This document shows positions 55,190-64,000 of a stretch of DNA of 64,000 nucleotides, in pieces. The number at the start of each line of letters is the position of its first letter. The first letter of the stretch is position 1. The notes beneath the pieces were generated by a model. That model was given only the letters and a program-made list of their open reading frames with translations, ran no database searches and was not told where the DNA came from. The stretch lies in assembly GCA_016721735.1 (NCBI GenBank), contig JADKHM010000016.1, forward strand, positions 62,001 through 126,000, read 5' to 3'. The position numbers were made by a program, and so were the translations under genes. The stretch is from Flavobacterium sp. (GTDB lineage: Bacteria > Bacteroidota > Bacteroidia > Flavobacteriales > Flavobacteriaceae).

Positions 55190-58100
55190 ATGTGTATGAA
55201 TGCAATTACCCAAAACCCAAAAAATGCAATCGGGTCAATAGGTCTATCTCTAATAACCCTATTACTCTTCTCCCAGTCTCAAAAAGTCAAAGATTATTTT
55301 CAGGAGACAACTATTGAAAATCATGTAGGAAGTTTTTCAAAGCAACATGTGGCAGAACCAAACCTTCCTTCTGATACTAAACTAACAACAGCAGCAAGTC
55401 CTACATTTCTTGATAGCGATGGAGATGGCATTTTCAACTATGTAGACATTGATGACGACAACGACGGCATTCCCGACGACATTGAACAAAGCAATGCATC
55501 AAGTTCTGTTTTAAGCGGACAAGTTGCCGTTACTTTATTAAATGAAACTTTTGGTGTTGGCACGACAAGAGGCAGAATTTATGACAATGTCCCAACGGCG
55601 AGTACAACATATTGCTATGAGGATGGCACGACGGCGCAAGCCGCAGACGAGTGTGACACCAATAAAGATCTAAACGACGGTCAATATACCATTAATGATA
55701 AAGCTGGAACAACTACCGTTGCATCTTGGGCGCCTACCTATTGGTATCAAGGCGTAGATCATACTATAGCAGACACTGATGGTAAAATGGCACTTTTTAA
55801 TGCAACTCCCGTAATTACAGATGAATTTTACAGAACTATTGTTGAAGGTGTCATTGCTAATGCACCGCTAACCTATAGCTTTTGGGTTCTCAACCTCGAC
55901 CGATCCGATGCTCCAGGTATTGGAAGTCGAATTAGACCAAACCTTACCGTTGAATTCCGGGATTTAAATAACAATCTTTTGAATACCATTACAACTGGAA
56001 ATATTGCACCAACTACTGCAGGAAATCTAAGCGGAGACTGGTATCAATTTTCGGCAACATTCACACCAACCACTGGTAGCGTATCAATCATATTCAAAAA
56101 CAACCAAGTAGGTGGCGGTGGAAACGACTTGGCTTTAGATGATATCACGATTACACAATCATTGGTAGATAGCGACCAAGATAATGTGGCCGATGTTTAC
56201 GATTTAGATTCCGACAATGATGGCATAGGCGACATTATCGAAGATCGTTGGAATGCAGTGAGTTCTGGATATGACCGAATGGATCTTACTTCTGCTATTT
56301 GGTTAGATGCAAATGGAAATGGCTGGCACGATACTGCTGAAACTTGGTATGCAGTAAATTCATCAGCAGATTTTGATGGTGATGGTGTACCAAATTATCT
56401 CGATTTAGACTCCGATAACGATGCCCTTTTTGATGTAGATGAAGCTGGAATCTACTACGGAGATGGCGATATCAATTGTGATGGAGAAGGAGAAGGAACG
56501 GATAGCGACCAAGACGGAATTCTCTCTATGTTTGATACTTTCTCTGGTTTCGGAAATTTCGGCAAAGACCTACCACTGGATACACTTTCATCGGGCAATC
56601 CAGATTTTCTAAATGTGCAATCAAACCCTGGTGTTTACGACATCAGTGCGACCCTATTTGCGTCTCTTGATTCGAATAGTGATGGTGTTATCGACGGCAC
56701 CTCAGATGTTGATCGAGACGGAATCATTGATGCTTTTGACACTGACACCAATTATTTTGGTTCACCAAGAGATTTAAACCGAAAACTCTATTTGGATTTT
56801 GACGGAAGAAATGATCACGGTCAAGGTTCGGCAATTTTAGGGGGATTATCTGATGCAAGTCTTATGTGCTGGATCAATTTGAATAATGCTTTTTCATCTG
56901 ACGGAATGGTCATTGGCCAAAATAAGTTTAATATCCACATTACCAATGCAAGAAAATTAGAAGCGATTGTTAATGGAACAACGTTGACTTGCGAGACCAA
57001 TATTCTAAATACAGCACAATGGTACCATGTAGGTGCTGTATTCGGCGACGGTTCACTAAAATTATTCTTAAATGGCGAAATGGTTGCTAGCACGACTGCT
57101 TCAGGATCTATCGCTGCAGATGCAACGGCATTAACCATTGGGAAAGATCCCAATGCTTCAACAAATTACTTTAAAGGAAAAATAGATGAATTGCGCGTTT
57201 TTGATGTCGCACTGACGGACGAACAGTTTCAAAGAATGGTGTATCAAGAAATACAAAATACATCCTCGCAAGTTAGAGGAGCCATTATCCCAAAAGATAT
57301 TGGTTCGCTTCCTTTTGCAAATTTACTTCGCTACTATCGAATGGATGTATATAAAAATGACATTATCGATGACCTAACTACACCTACTATTGATGCAGGA
57401 ACCGGCATGAAAATCTATAATAACAAAACGATAAATGTGCAACAAGCGCCATTGCCATTTGTAACAGAACGAACCGGCGATTTCGCAACTGCGGTAAATA
57501 GTCCAACAAACGAAATCCGAGGCATGGACATCATGGATCAAGATTGGTCTATTGTTCAAGTAAAACACAACATCTCCGAAACTGCGGATAATACAGATCT
57601 AGGAATGATTGTCGATCCAGCAATTATAGTAACGATGAATAACGATACAAAAATTCAAAACGATTGGTATTTACAATTGGATGGTAAAATCGATTTACAA
57701 GGTAAATCTCAATTGGTTCAAACCACTAATAGCGATTTGGAAGTAAGTAGTTCGGGTTTGATTGAACGAGATCAACAAGGACAAGCGAATAAATTCAATT
57801 ATAACTATTGGTCATCACCGGTAGGCGCCATCAATAGTAGCAGCAATAATGGTTCGTATTCGGTTGATCAAGTATTACGAGACGGAACAGATCCGAACAA
57901 TATCAATAACATCACATGGACACCTGGTTATGACAGTGCACCCACTACTCCAATTACATTGAGCAGCTACTGGATATTCAAATTTCAGAATTTATCCCCA
58001 GTCTATGCCAACTGGGAAGCGGTAGGGCAGAACGGAGCGTTATCCGCGGGCCAAGGATTTACAATGAAAGGAATTGATAATGGCCAAGAAAGCCAAAACT

Positions 58101-59268
58101 ATACTTTCGTTGGCAAACCTAACAACGGAAACATTTCGATTCCGATCGCAGCCAATAATTTAAACTTATGTGGAAATCCTTATGCTTCCGCGCTAGACGC
58201 AGATGATTTCATAGCGGACAATCTAACGGCAACTACGGGTGCAATCTATTTTTGGGAGCATTATAATACGAATCCATCCCACATTTTGTTGGAATATCAA
58301 GGCGGATATGCGGTTCGAAATCTAATTGGTGGCATTCCTCCTGTTTCTCCCGCAGGAATAAGCGGATTAGGTACTAGCACCAGAATTCCCAGCAGATACA
58401 TTCCGGTTGGACAAGGTTTTTTGATGTACGGAAGCTCCATTGGTGGCGATATTGAATTTAATAACAACCAAAGAAATTTCGTGAAAGAAACAGATGTTAA
58501 TTCTAATATTCTCTTTCGCCAAAATACGGAAACGATTGCCAATAGCACGAAAAGTGAAATACATGAACGAAGACGACGCTCCTGCGGTAAAATTCGCTTA
58601 GGGTTTACAAGTCCTAACGGGTATCACAAACAAATTCTTCTGGGTTTCATGAATGAACTAGCCTCGGCCGGAATTGAGAAAGGTTACGACGCGCCGCAGT
58701 TAGATAACTTATCAAATGATATGTGCTTTGTAAATAATAACGTGAAACTAAGTATTCAGGGAGATGGCTATTTTAACCGATCAAGAGCCTTTCCCCTTTC
58801 AGTAAAAACAGATAGTGATGGGTTAGTGAAATTTACGCTCGATGGCGTGGAAAACTTAGAAGACAATCAAAAAATTTACATTTATGACGCCGTCGTACAC
58901 CAATTCTACAACATTAAGAATGAGCCGTTCACGGTCAATTTGCAAGCTGGAAATCATGACAATCGATTCAAATTGTGCTTCAAGCGAAGTACAAATACAA
59001 ACAACAAAATAGAAAATGATTCTTCTGTCGACGTGTCTTTAGTGAATAGTGAACGAACCATTATTATATCTAAAATGACTCCGACGCCACATTTCAATCA
59101 GCTACTTTATACAATATTTTAGGACAATTTATTGCTGAATGGAAGTTAAATAACAGCAACCAAGCCGAAGTTGTTCAAATTCCTGTAAATGACATTAGTC
59201 AAGGAACTTACATCCTAAAAGTAAAGACTAGCACTGGTAATGCGGCTAAGAAAGTCATTATCCAATAA
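55190..59268 (+). CDS. Large T9SS-secreted protein with TSP3 repeats and LamG domain (frameshifted near the 3' end)
   Basis: The first frame gives 1310 residues. After a hydrophobic segment (SIGLSLITLLLF) come Asp-rich thrombospondin type 3 repeats (DSDGDGIFNYVDIDDDNDGIPDD, cut into several groups) and a LamG-like domain (about 535-690; KLYLDFDGRNDHGQ ... KIDELRVFDVALTDEQF). The frame stops at 59122, but after the A4 run at 59072-59075 the frame one base earlier reads SDATFQSATLYNILGQF ... KKVIIQ to 59268, a clear T9SS tail. One missing A restores 1359 residues. It is probably a surface adhesin or glycan-binding protein. Confidence 0.85.
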
Positions 59269-59292
59269 ATACCTATGCAATAGACAATTATG

Positions 59293-59328
59293 AATAAAGC
59301 TTCTTCATGTAAGAAGCTTTATTTTTTA
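59293..59328 (+). terminator. Terminator after the large secreted protein gene
   Basis: AATAAAGCTTCTT pairs with AAGAAGCTTTATT around CATGT (59293-59323), then T. The stop codon restored at 59268 fits its position. Confidence 0.85.
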
Positions 59329-59410
59329 TTAATATTGTAAGAATTAAACTTCAAATTATCTAAAAAAGTGCATTTCATCGATTTTTTATGCTTTTTATCG
59401 ATAAAAAATT

Positions 59411-59440
59411 TTGTAAATTAAAATCACCCTACTACTTTTG
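59411..59440 (+). promoter_or_regulatory. Promoter of the giant Gly-rich protein gene
   Basis: TTG (59411-59413) and TACTTTTG (59433-59440) lie 19 nt apart. The ATG is 53 nt downstream. Confidence 0.75.
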
Positions 59441-59493
59441 ACTCGTTAAATGATTACAATTAACCAAATACACTTTTCGGGGGAAAGGAAGTT

Positions 59494-62400
59494 ATGAAAA
59501 CAACATTATTCTTAAAAAAGAAAAATTATCTACTATTTAGCCTGCTACTTTTAACAGGAATTGGCTACTCGCAAACAACGCAAACATACACCTCAGATGG
59601 TACCTTTACTGTACCAGCAGGTGTTACCACAGTCTCCGTGCAATCATGGGGCGCTGGTGGCGCTGGTGGTGGAAACACAACTACTAGCGATGGTGCCGGT
59701 GGTGGTGGTGGTGGTGCTTATAGTATCGCACCTGCACTTGCCGTTCCGGCAGGAACACATACTGTAACTGTTGGTATAGGTGGAACAGCAAATGCTGGCG
59801 CCACAGGAAACCCAGGTACAGATTCTTGGTTTATGAATAGTTCCACAGTACTCGCCAAAGGTGGTGCTGGTGGAAATCCTCCCGTAAGCGGCCTAGGTGG
59901 AATTGGTGGTGCCGGTGGTGCTGCCACACCAGTTGTTGGAGGCACAACAAAATACGCTGGTGGTACTGGAGGAAGAGGGAGAGATGCCGGTACAGGCCAT
60001 GGCGGGCCAGGTGCAACTTCAGCGGGAACCACAGGAAACGGTCTTTCAGGAGGCGCTAGTTGGATTACTTCAAATGCGCCAACGCCAGTACCAACAGGTG
60101 CAGGTGCAGGTGCCGCAGGTGGTTCAGCAACCAACAATGGTTTTTCAAATACTTCCTCTCCAGGTGGAGGTGGTGGAGGTGCTGGTGACAAAAGCGGTGG
60201 AGGTTCTCCAAGCACAATTGGAGGAGATGGTGCAAACGGACAAGTGATCATTACTTGGGTTTGTCCAACCTATGCCTTAACAGCAGCGGCTTCAAATAAC
60301 GGCCCTTTTTGTAATGCATCTGCCTCTACAATTACACTAAGATCTTCATCTTTGCCTTCAGGTACATACAATGTAACTTATAATTTAAGCGGTGCAACAA
60401 CTGCAACAGGGAATACAGCGACCATGACATTTACAGCAGGTAGCCCTGGTACTGGAACTTTTTCAACTCCATCCTTAAATATTGGATCAACGACAGTTAC
60501 TATAACCAACTTGTCTTCGGGCTCTGGTTGTAGTACCGTAATTAGTACTTTTAATACGACAACCGTTAGCATTACCGCCGCCGCAACAGCAGTAGCAGGA
60601 ACAAATGTCGCTGGTTGTTCTACTACTCCAACTTTTAATGTTACAGCGGGTGCAAGCGCATCAAATTATGCATCAGTATTATGGACATCAAGTGGTACTG
60701 GTACTTTCGCAAACGCAAATTCATTAACACTTTGTACTTATACGCCTAGTGTTGCTGATATAGCAGGTGGAACGGTTATAATTACATTAACCGCAACTGG
60801 GAATTCTCCATGTGGCGTTGTAACTTCATCTAAATTCTTAACAGTTTATGAAAATCCAACTGCAGTGGCTGGCTCAAATGTCGTAACCTGCTCTGGAAAT
60901 GGTGCAGTAAACGTTACTTTCGGTTCGAGTGCATCTAATGCTTCTGGCGTTACATGGACGTCAAGCGGTTCTGGTACATTTGCAAATCCAAATTCTCTAA
61001 CAACTTGTACTTACACTCCTAGTGCAGCAGATAGCGCAGCAGGAGTTGTGACGTTAACATTAACCGCTAATAGTTTATATTGCGGAACTGCCACAGCAAC
61101 TAAAATAATATCAATATTTTCATCTCCGACACCTGTCGCAGGACCCAATTTATCTACTTGCTCCACATCAGGTGCAATCAATATAACTTCGGGATCGAGT
61201 TCAACTGGACATTCAAGTATCGCCTGGTCTTCAAGCGGCTCTGGAACATTTACCAATCCTACTTCGTTGACACTATGTACTTACAATCCAAGTGCAGCTG
61301 AAATCACTGCTGGATTTGCAACTTTAACATTAACGGCTTACGGAAATCCTCCGTGTAATCCTATCGTTTCAACAAAAACGCTTACGATTCACAGAGCAAT
61401 GACTGCAGTAGCAGGAACAGCGGTTTCTGTTTGCTCTTCGGGAGGCGCTGTTAATATTACAGCCGGTTCTAGTGCAACAAATCAAACTACAATTACTTGG
61501 ACTTCAAGTGGATCTGGAACTTTTGCTAATCCTAATTCATTGACGACTTGTACATACGCACCAAGCGCAGCAGATATATTAGCTGGAAGTGTTACATTAA
61601 CATTGACTGCATCTAATGGTGGCTGTGCCAATGTTACATCTACGAAAGTAATGACAATTCTTCCGCTACCTACCGCAGTTGCAGGAGCTGCTTTTAATAC
61701 TTGTTCAACATCAGGAGCAATTAATATTACTGCGGGATCTAGTGCAACTAACCATACGAGTGTAACTTGGACGTCTACTGGATCTGGTACTTTTGCAAAT
61801 GCCAATTCCCTAACATTATGTACCTACACTCCTAGTGTAGGAGATATTGCTACAGGCACAGTTACTTTTACACTAACTGCATTTGGTACTGCACCGTGCG
61901 CTAACGCAACATCTACAAAAACATTAACCATCAGTAGAGCAATGACTGCTGCAGCTGGAACACCAATTATAATCTGTTCGTCTGTTGCTAGTGTTAGTAT
62001 TACAACAGGGTCAACGGCAACAAATCACACAACAGTAACTTGGACGTCAAGTGGAACAGGGACATTTGCTAATCCTAATTCCTTAACAACTTGTACCTAT
62101 TCTCCTAGTGCTGCAGACATAACAGCAGGAAGTGTTACATTAACATTAACGGCTAGTAACGCAGGTTGTCCTAATGTGACATCAACCAAAACACTAACAA
62201 TAAGAGGAGCTGCAACCGCAGTAGCTGGATCTAACGCTACATTTTGCTATACTTCAGGAGCTGTAAACATCACTACGGGATCGAGTGCAACAAATTATAC
62301 AAGCGTAACTTGGACCTCAAACGGTACGGGAACTTTTGCCAACGCTACTTCATTAACACTTTGCACCTACACGCCAAGTGCTGCCGATATTGCAGCAGGA

Positions 62401-64000
62401 AGCAGAACCTTTACGTTAACAGCCGTTGGAAACTCACCTTGTTCAAATGCAACTGCAACAAAAACATTAACTTTCTACGCTGCACCAACAGTTACAGGAA
62501 CAACTCCTGGTTCTAGAACTGGAACAGGAACGGTATTGTTAGGTGCTACAACATCTGCAGGCACAATAAATTGGTATGCTGCTCTAACTGGTGGTTCGTC
62601 AATAGGTTCTGGAACAAGTTTTACTACTCCAGTTATTTCAACAACTACAACCTATTATGCAGAAGCTGTCAATGGAACTTGTATTTCATCTCCTAGAGTT
62701 GCAGTAATTGCAACAGTAAACTATAATGAGATTGATATTCAAGGAAATGCAACGTCAATTGTAAGTGGAGACACTACACCTTCACTTGCAGATTGGACCG
62801 ACTTTGACTCTACAAATTCAACACGAACTTTTACCATTCGAAATATTGGTGGATCGCTTTTAACTGTTGGAGCCATTACAATTAGCGGACTAAACGCTAG
62901 TGAATTTACGGTTACAACACCACCAAGCGCTACTGTGGCAATCGGTGCTACCACAACGTTCACGATAACTTTTGCGCCAACTGCCTTAGGAGTTAGAACT
63001 GCAAATATTTCGATCGCAAACAATGACTTAGACGAAAATCCATACACTTTTGATATTCAAGGATCAAGTCTTTCTCAAGAAATAGACCTTCAAGGAAATG
63101 CAACGTCGATTGTAAATGGTGATACAACGCCAACAACTGCCGACTGGACAGATTTCGGATCTGTTGCAGGAACCAGAACGTTTACAATTCGAAATACCGG
63201 TAACATCGCCTTAGCTATCGGAGCAATAACAATTTCAGGAACAAATGCGGCCGACTTTACAGTGACCACACCTCCTGCTGCATCAGTAGCCGCCTTCGGT
63301 TCAACTACCTTCACAGTAACATTCTCTCCGAGTGCTATTAACTCAAGAACAGCGACTATTACAATCGCAAATGACGACACAGACGAAAACCCATACAGTT
63401 TTGATATTCAAGGATTTGGTATTATTCCGGAAATAGATGTACAAGGAAACGCAACTTCTATTGCTGATAATGACCTAACACCAACAACAACTGATTGGAC
63501 AGATTTCAGTTCAACAGCTAGCACAAGAACATTTACTGTTTACAACAACGGAAATATTACCTTAACACTAGGTTCAGTAGCAGTTTCAGGTGCTAATGCG
63601 GGAGATTTTACTGTAACAACGCAACCAAGTGCTTCCGTTGCTGCATTTAGTAGTACAACTTTTGTTGTTACCTTCGTACCATCAGCATTAGGGCTTAGAA
63701 CAGCTACCCTTACGTTTAGTAATAACGATAGCAACGAAAATCCATACAACTTCAACATTCAGGGGACTGGTGTTACGAGAGAAATTGATGTGATGGGTAA
63801 TGGCCTTTCTATTGTAAATGGAGATGCAGTTACTTCCATTTCTGACCATACAGATTTTGGTCCTGCAGATATAAATCTTGCAACAATCACACGTGTTTTC
63901 ACCATTCTAAATACTGGATCACTTCCTTTAACGATATCTAATCCAACCATAACCGGATTCAACGCTGCTGAGTTTAGCATATCTGCTAACCCTGGTACGC
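59494..64000 (+). CDS. Giant secreted repeat protein, Gly-rich N-terminus, Ig-like and choice-of-anchor D repeats (3'-truncated)
   Basis: The frame is open from the ATG at 59494 to the right edge (at least 1502 residues). The signal peptide ends GYSQT. A glycine-rich region follows (about 50-250). Then come seven homologous Ig/PKD-like modules of about 90 residues (TAVAG ... C ... WTSSGTGTFAN ... CTYTPSAADIAAG ... LTLTA) and a shorter Ig-like unit. From about residue 1078 there are four choice-of-anchor D (ASH/HYDIN-like) modules (EIDIQGN ... DWTDF ... TRTFTIRN), the last one cut off. A T9SS tail is expected beyond the window. It is probably a large surface adhesin. Confidence 0.88.
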   Translation, partial: MKTTLFLKKKNYLLFSLLLLTGIGYSQTTQTYTSDGTFTVPAGVTTVSVQSWGAGGAGGGNTTTSDGAGGGGGGAYSIAPALAVPAGTHTVTVGIGGTANAGATGNPGTDSWFMNSSTVLAKGGAGGNPPVSGLGGIGGAGGAATPVVGGTTKYAGGTGGRGRDAGTGHGGPGATSAGTTGNGLSGGASWITSNAPTPVPTGAGAGAAGGSATNNGFSNTSSPGGGGGGAGDKSGGGSPSTIGGDGANGQVIITWVCPTYALTAAASNNGPFCNASASTITLRSSSLPSGTYNVTYNLSGATTATGNTATMTFTAGSPGTGTFSTPSLNIGSTTVTITNLSSGSGCSTVISTFNTTTVSITAAATAVAGTNVAGCSTTPTFNVTAGASASNYASVLWTSSGTGTFANANSLTLCTYTPSVADIAGGTVIITLTATGNSPCGVVTSSKFLTVYENPTAVAGSNVVTCSGNGAVNVTFGSSASNASGVTWTSSGSGTFANPNSLTTCTYTPSAADSAAGVVTLTLTANSLYCGTATATKIISIFSSPTPVAGPNLSTCSTSGAINITSGSSSTGHSSIAWSSSGSGTFTNPTSLTLCTYNPSAAEITAGFATLTLTAYGNPPCNPIVSTKTLTIHRAMTAVAGTAVSVCSSGGAVNITAGSSATNQTTITWTSSGSGTFANPNSLTTCTYAPSAADILAGSVTLTLTASNGGCANVTSTKVMTILPLPTAVAGAAFNTCSTSGAINITAGSSATNHTSVTWTSTGSGTFANANSLTLCTYTPSVGDIATGTVTFTLTAFGTAPCANATSTKTLTISRAMTAAAGTPIIICSSVASVSITTGSTATNHTTVTWTSSGTGTFANPNSLTTCTYSPSAADITAGSVTLTLTASNAGCPNVTSTKTLTIRGAATAVAGSNATFCYTSGAVNITTGSSATNYTSVTWTSNGTGTFANATSLTLCTYTPSAADIAAGSRTFTLTAVGNSPCSNATATKTLTFYAAPTVTGTTPGSRTGTGTVLLGATTSAGTINWYAALTGGSSIGSGTSFTTPVISTTTTYYAEAVNGTCISSPRVAVIATVNYNEIDIQGNATSIVSGDTTPSLADWTDFDSTNSTRTFTIRNIGGSLLTVGAITISGLNASEFTVTTPPSATVAIGATTTFTITFAPTALGVRTANISIANNDLDENPYTFDIQGSSLSQEIDLQGNATSIVNGDTTPTTADWTDFGSVAGTRTFTIRNTGNIALAIGAITISGTNAADFTVTTPPAASVAAFGSTTFTVTFSPSAINSRTATITIANDDTDENPYSFDIQGFGIIPEIDVQGNATSIADNDLTPTTTDWTDFSSTASTRTFTVYNNGNITLTLGSVAVSGANAGDFTVTTQPSASVAAFSSTTFVVTFVPSALGLRTATLTFSNNDSNENPYNFNIQGTGVTREIDVMGNGLSIVNGDAVTSISDHTDFGPADINLATITRVFTILNTGSLPLTISNPTITGFNAAEFSISANPGT

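Noticed and set aside
59718..60251. Minus-strand Pro-rich open frame of 177 residues opposite the Gly-rich region
   Set aside because: It is the antisense of GGT/GGA glycine codons in the plus-strand gene; glycine-rich DNA gives proline-rich antisense frames without stops.
60590..62500. Regular repeats of about 270 nt that might suggest a CRISPR-like or satellite array
   Set aside because: They are diverged protein modules in one reading frame, with no short identical repeats or unique spacers.
62739..63980. Series of minus-strand open frames opposite the choice-of-anchor D modules
   Set aside because: They repeat with the plus-strand module period and are shadows of the long plus-strand gene, which is open to the window edge.

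Overview
The window is about 64 kb of an AT-rich chromosome from a member of the Flavobacteriaceae, most likely Flavobacterium or a close relative. The evidence is: C-terminal sorting tails of the type IX secretion system (T9SS) on many large secreted proteins; Bacteroidetes promoters (TTG, about 19 nt, then TAnnTTTG) in front of many genes; typical families such as DUF4199, DUF4290, DUF5686, DUF5777, the START-like protein and type B L31; a 950-residue CarB; and a zapA - 6S RNA - rny block.

Layout. 0-11.4 kb: secreted and envelope proteins. Three FG-GAP/ASPIC-UnbV proteins (two of them tandem paralogues) surround a diheme cytochrome lipoprotein. A divergent redox-like group follows (DUF5777 barrel, OB-fold protein, monoheme cytochrome lipoprotein, YceI), then a Kir-type potassium channel and a small T9SS protein. 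11.4-29.5 kb: housekeeping genes (carB, rpmH, mtaB, a GlmU-like protein, rpmE2, a GT2 glycosyltransferase, a phosphohexomutase, an ABC exporter) with a decayed T9SS gene, an ORF6N gene and three copies of a dispersed hairpin repeat. 29.5-34.4 kb: a minus-strand run of M23 peptidase, TonB-dependent receptor and lipoprotein. 34.5-45.7 kb: a coiled-coil protein, zapA, 6S RNA, rny, a histidine kinase with a response regulator, xerD, two small outer-membrane barrels, aroQ, a DUF5686 protein and a CDF transporter. 45.7-54.8 kb: a VOC protein, murA, DUF4290, DUF493, an NTPase, recQ, fmt, a HU-type gene, yqgE, a class IV aminotransferase, a START-like protein and tRNA-Met. 54.8-64 kb: two very large secreted proteins, the second running off the window.

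Data quality matters here. Seven genes are split by 1-2 nt indels, nearly all in short homopolymers or dinucleotide runs: the first FG-GAP gene, DUF4199, the TonB-dependent receptor, the histidine kinase, xerD, recQ and the 55 kb secreted protein. Restoring one base gives family-typical lengths (XerD 298 aa, RecQ 630 aa). I read most of these as sequencing or assembly errors, so they are annotated as single genes. The T9SS gene at 18.5 kb looks truly decayed.

The most interesting non-coding signals are the three-copy repeat whose hairpin shows compensatory changes, a structured leader in front of rpmE2 that may be an L31 autoregulatory element, the 6S RNA downstream of zapA, and near-identical palindromes before and inside the ORF6N gene. 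The most system-like protein group is the c-type cytochrome / YceI / DUF5777 / OB-fold cluster at 4-9 kb. MurA carries Asp in place of the fosfomycin-target Cys.
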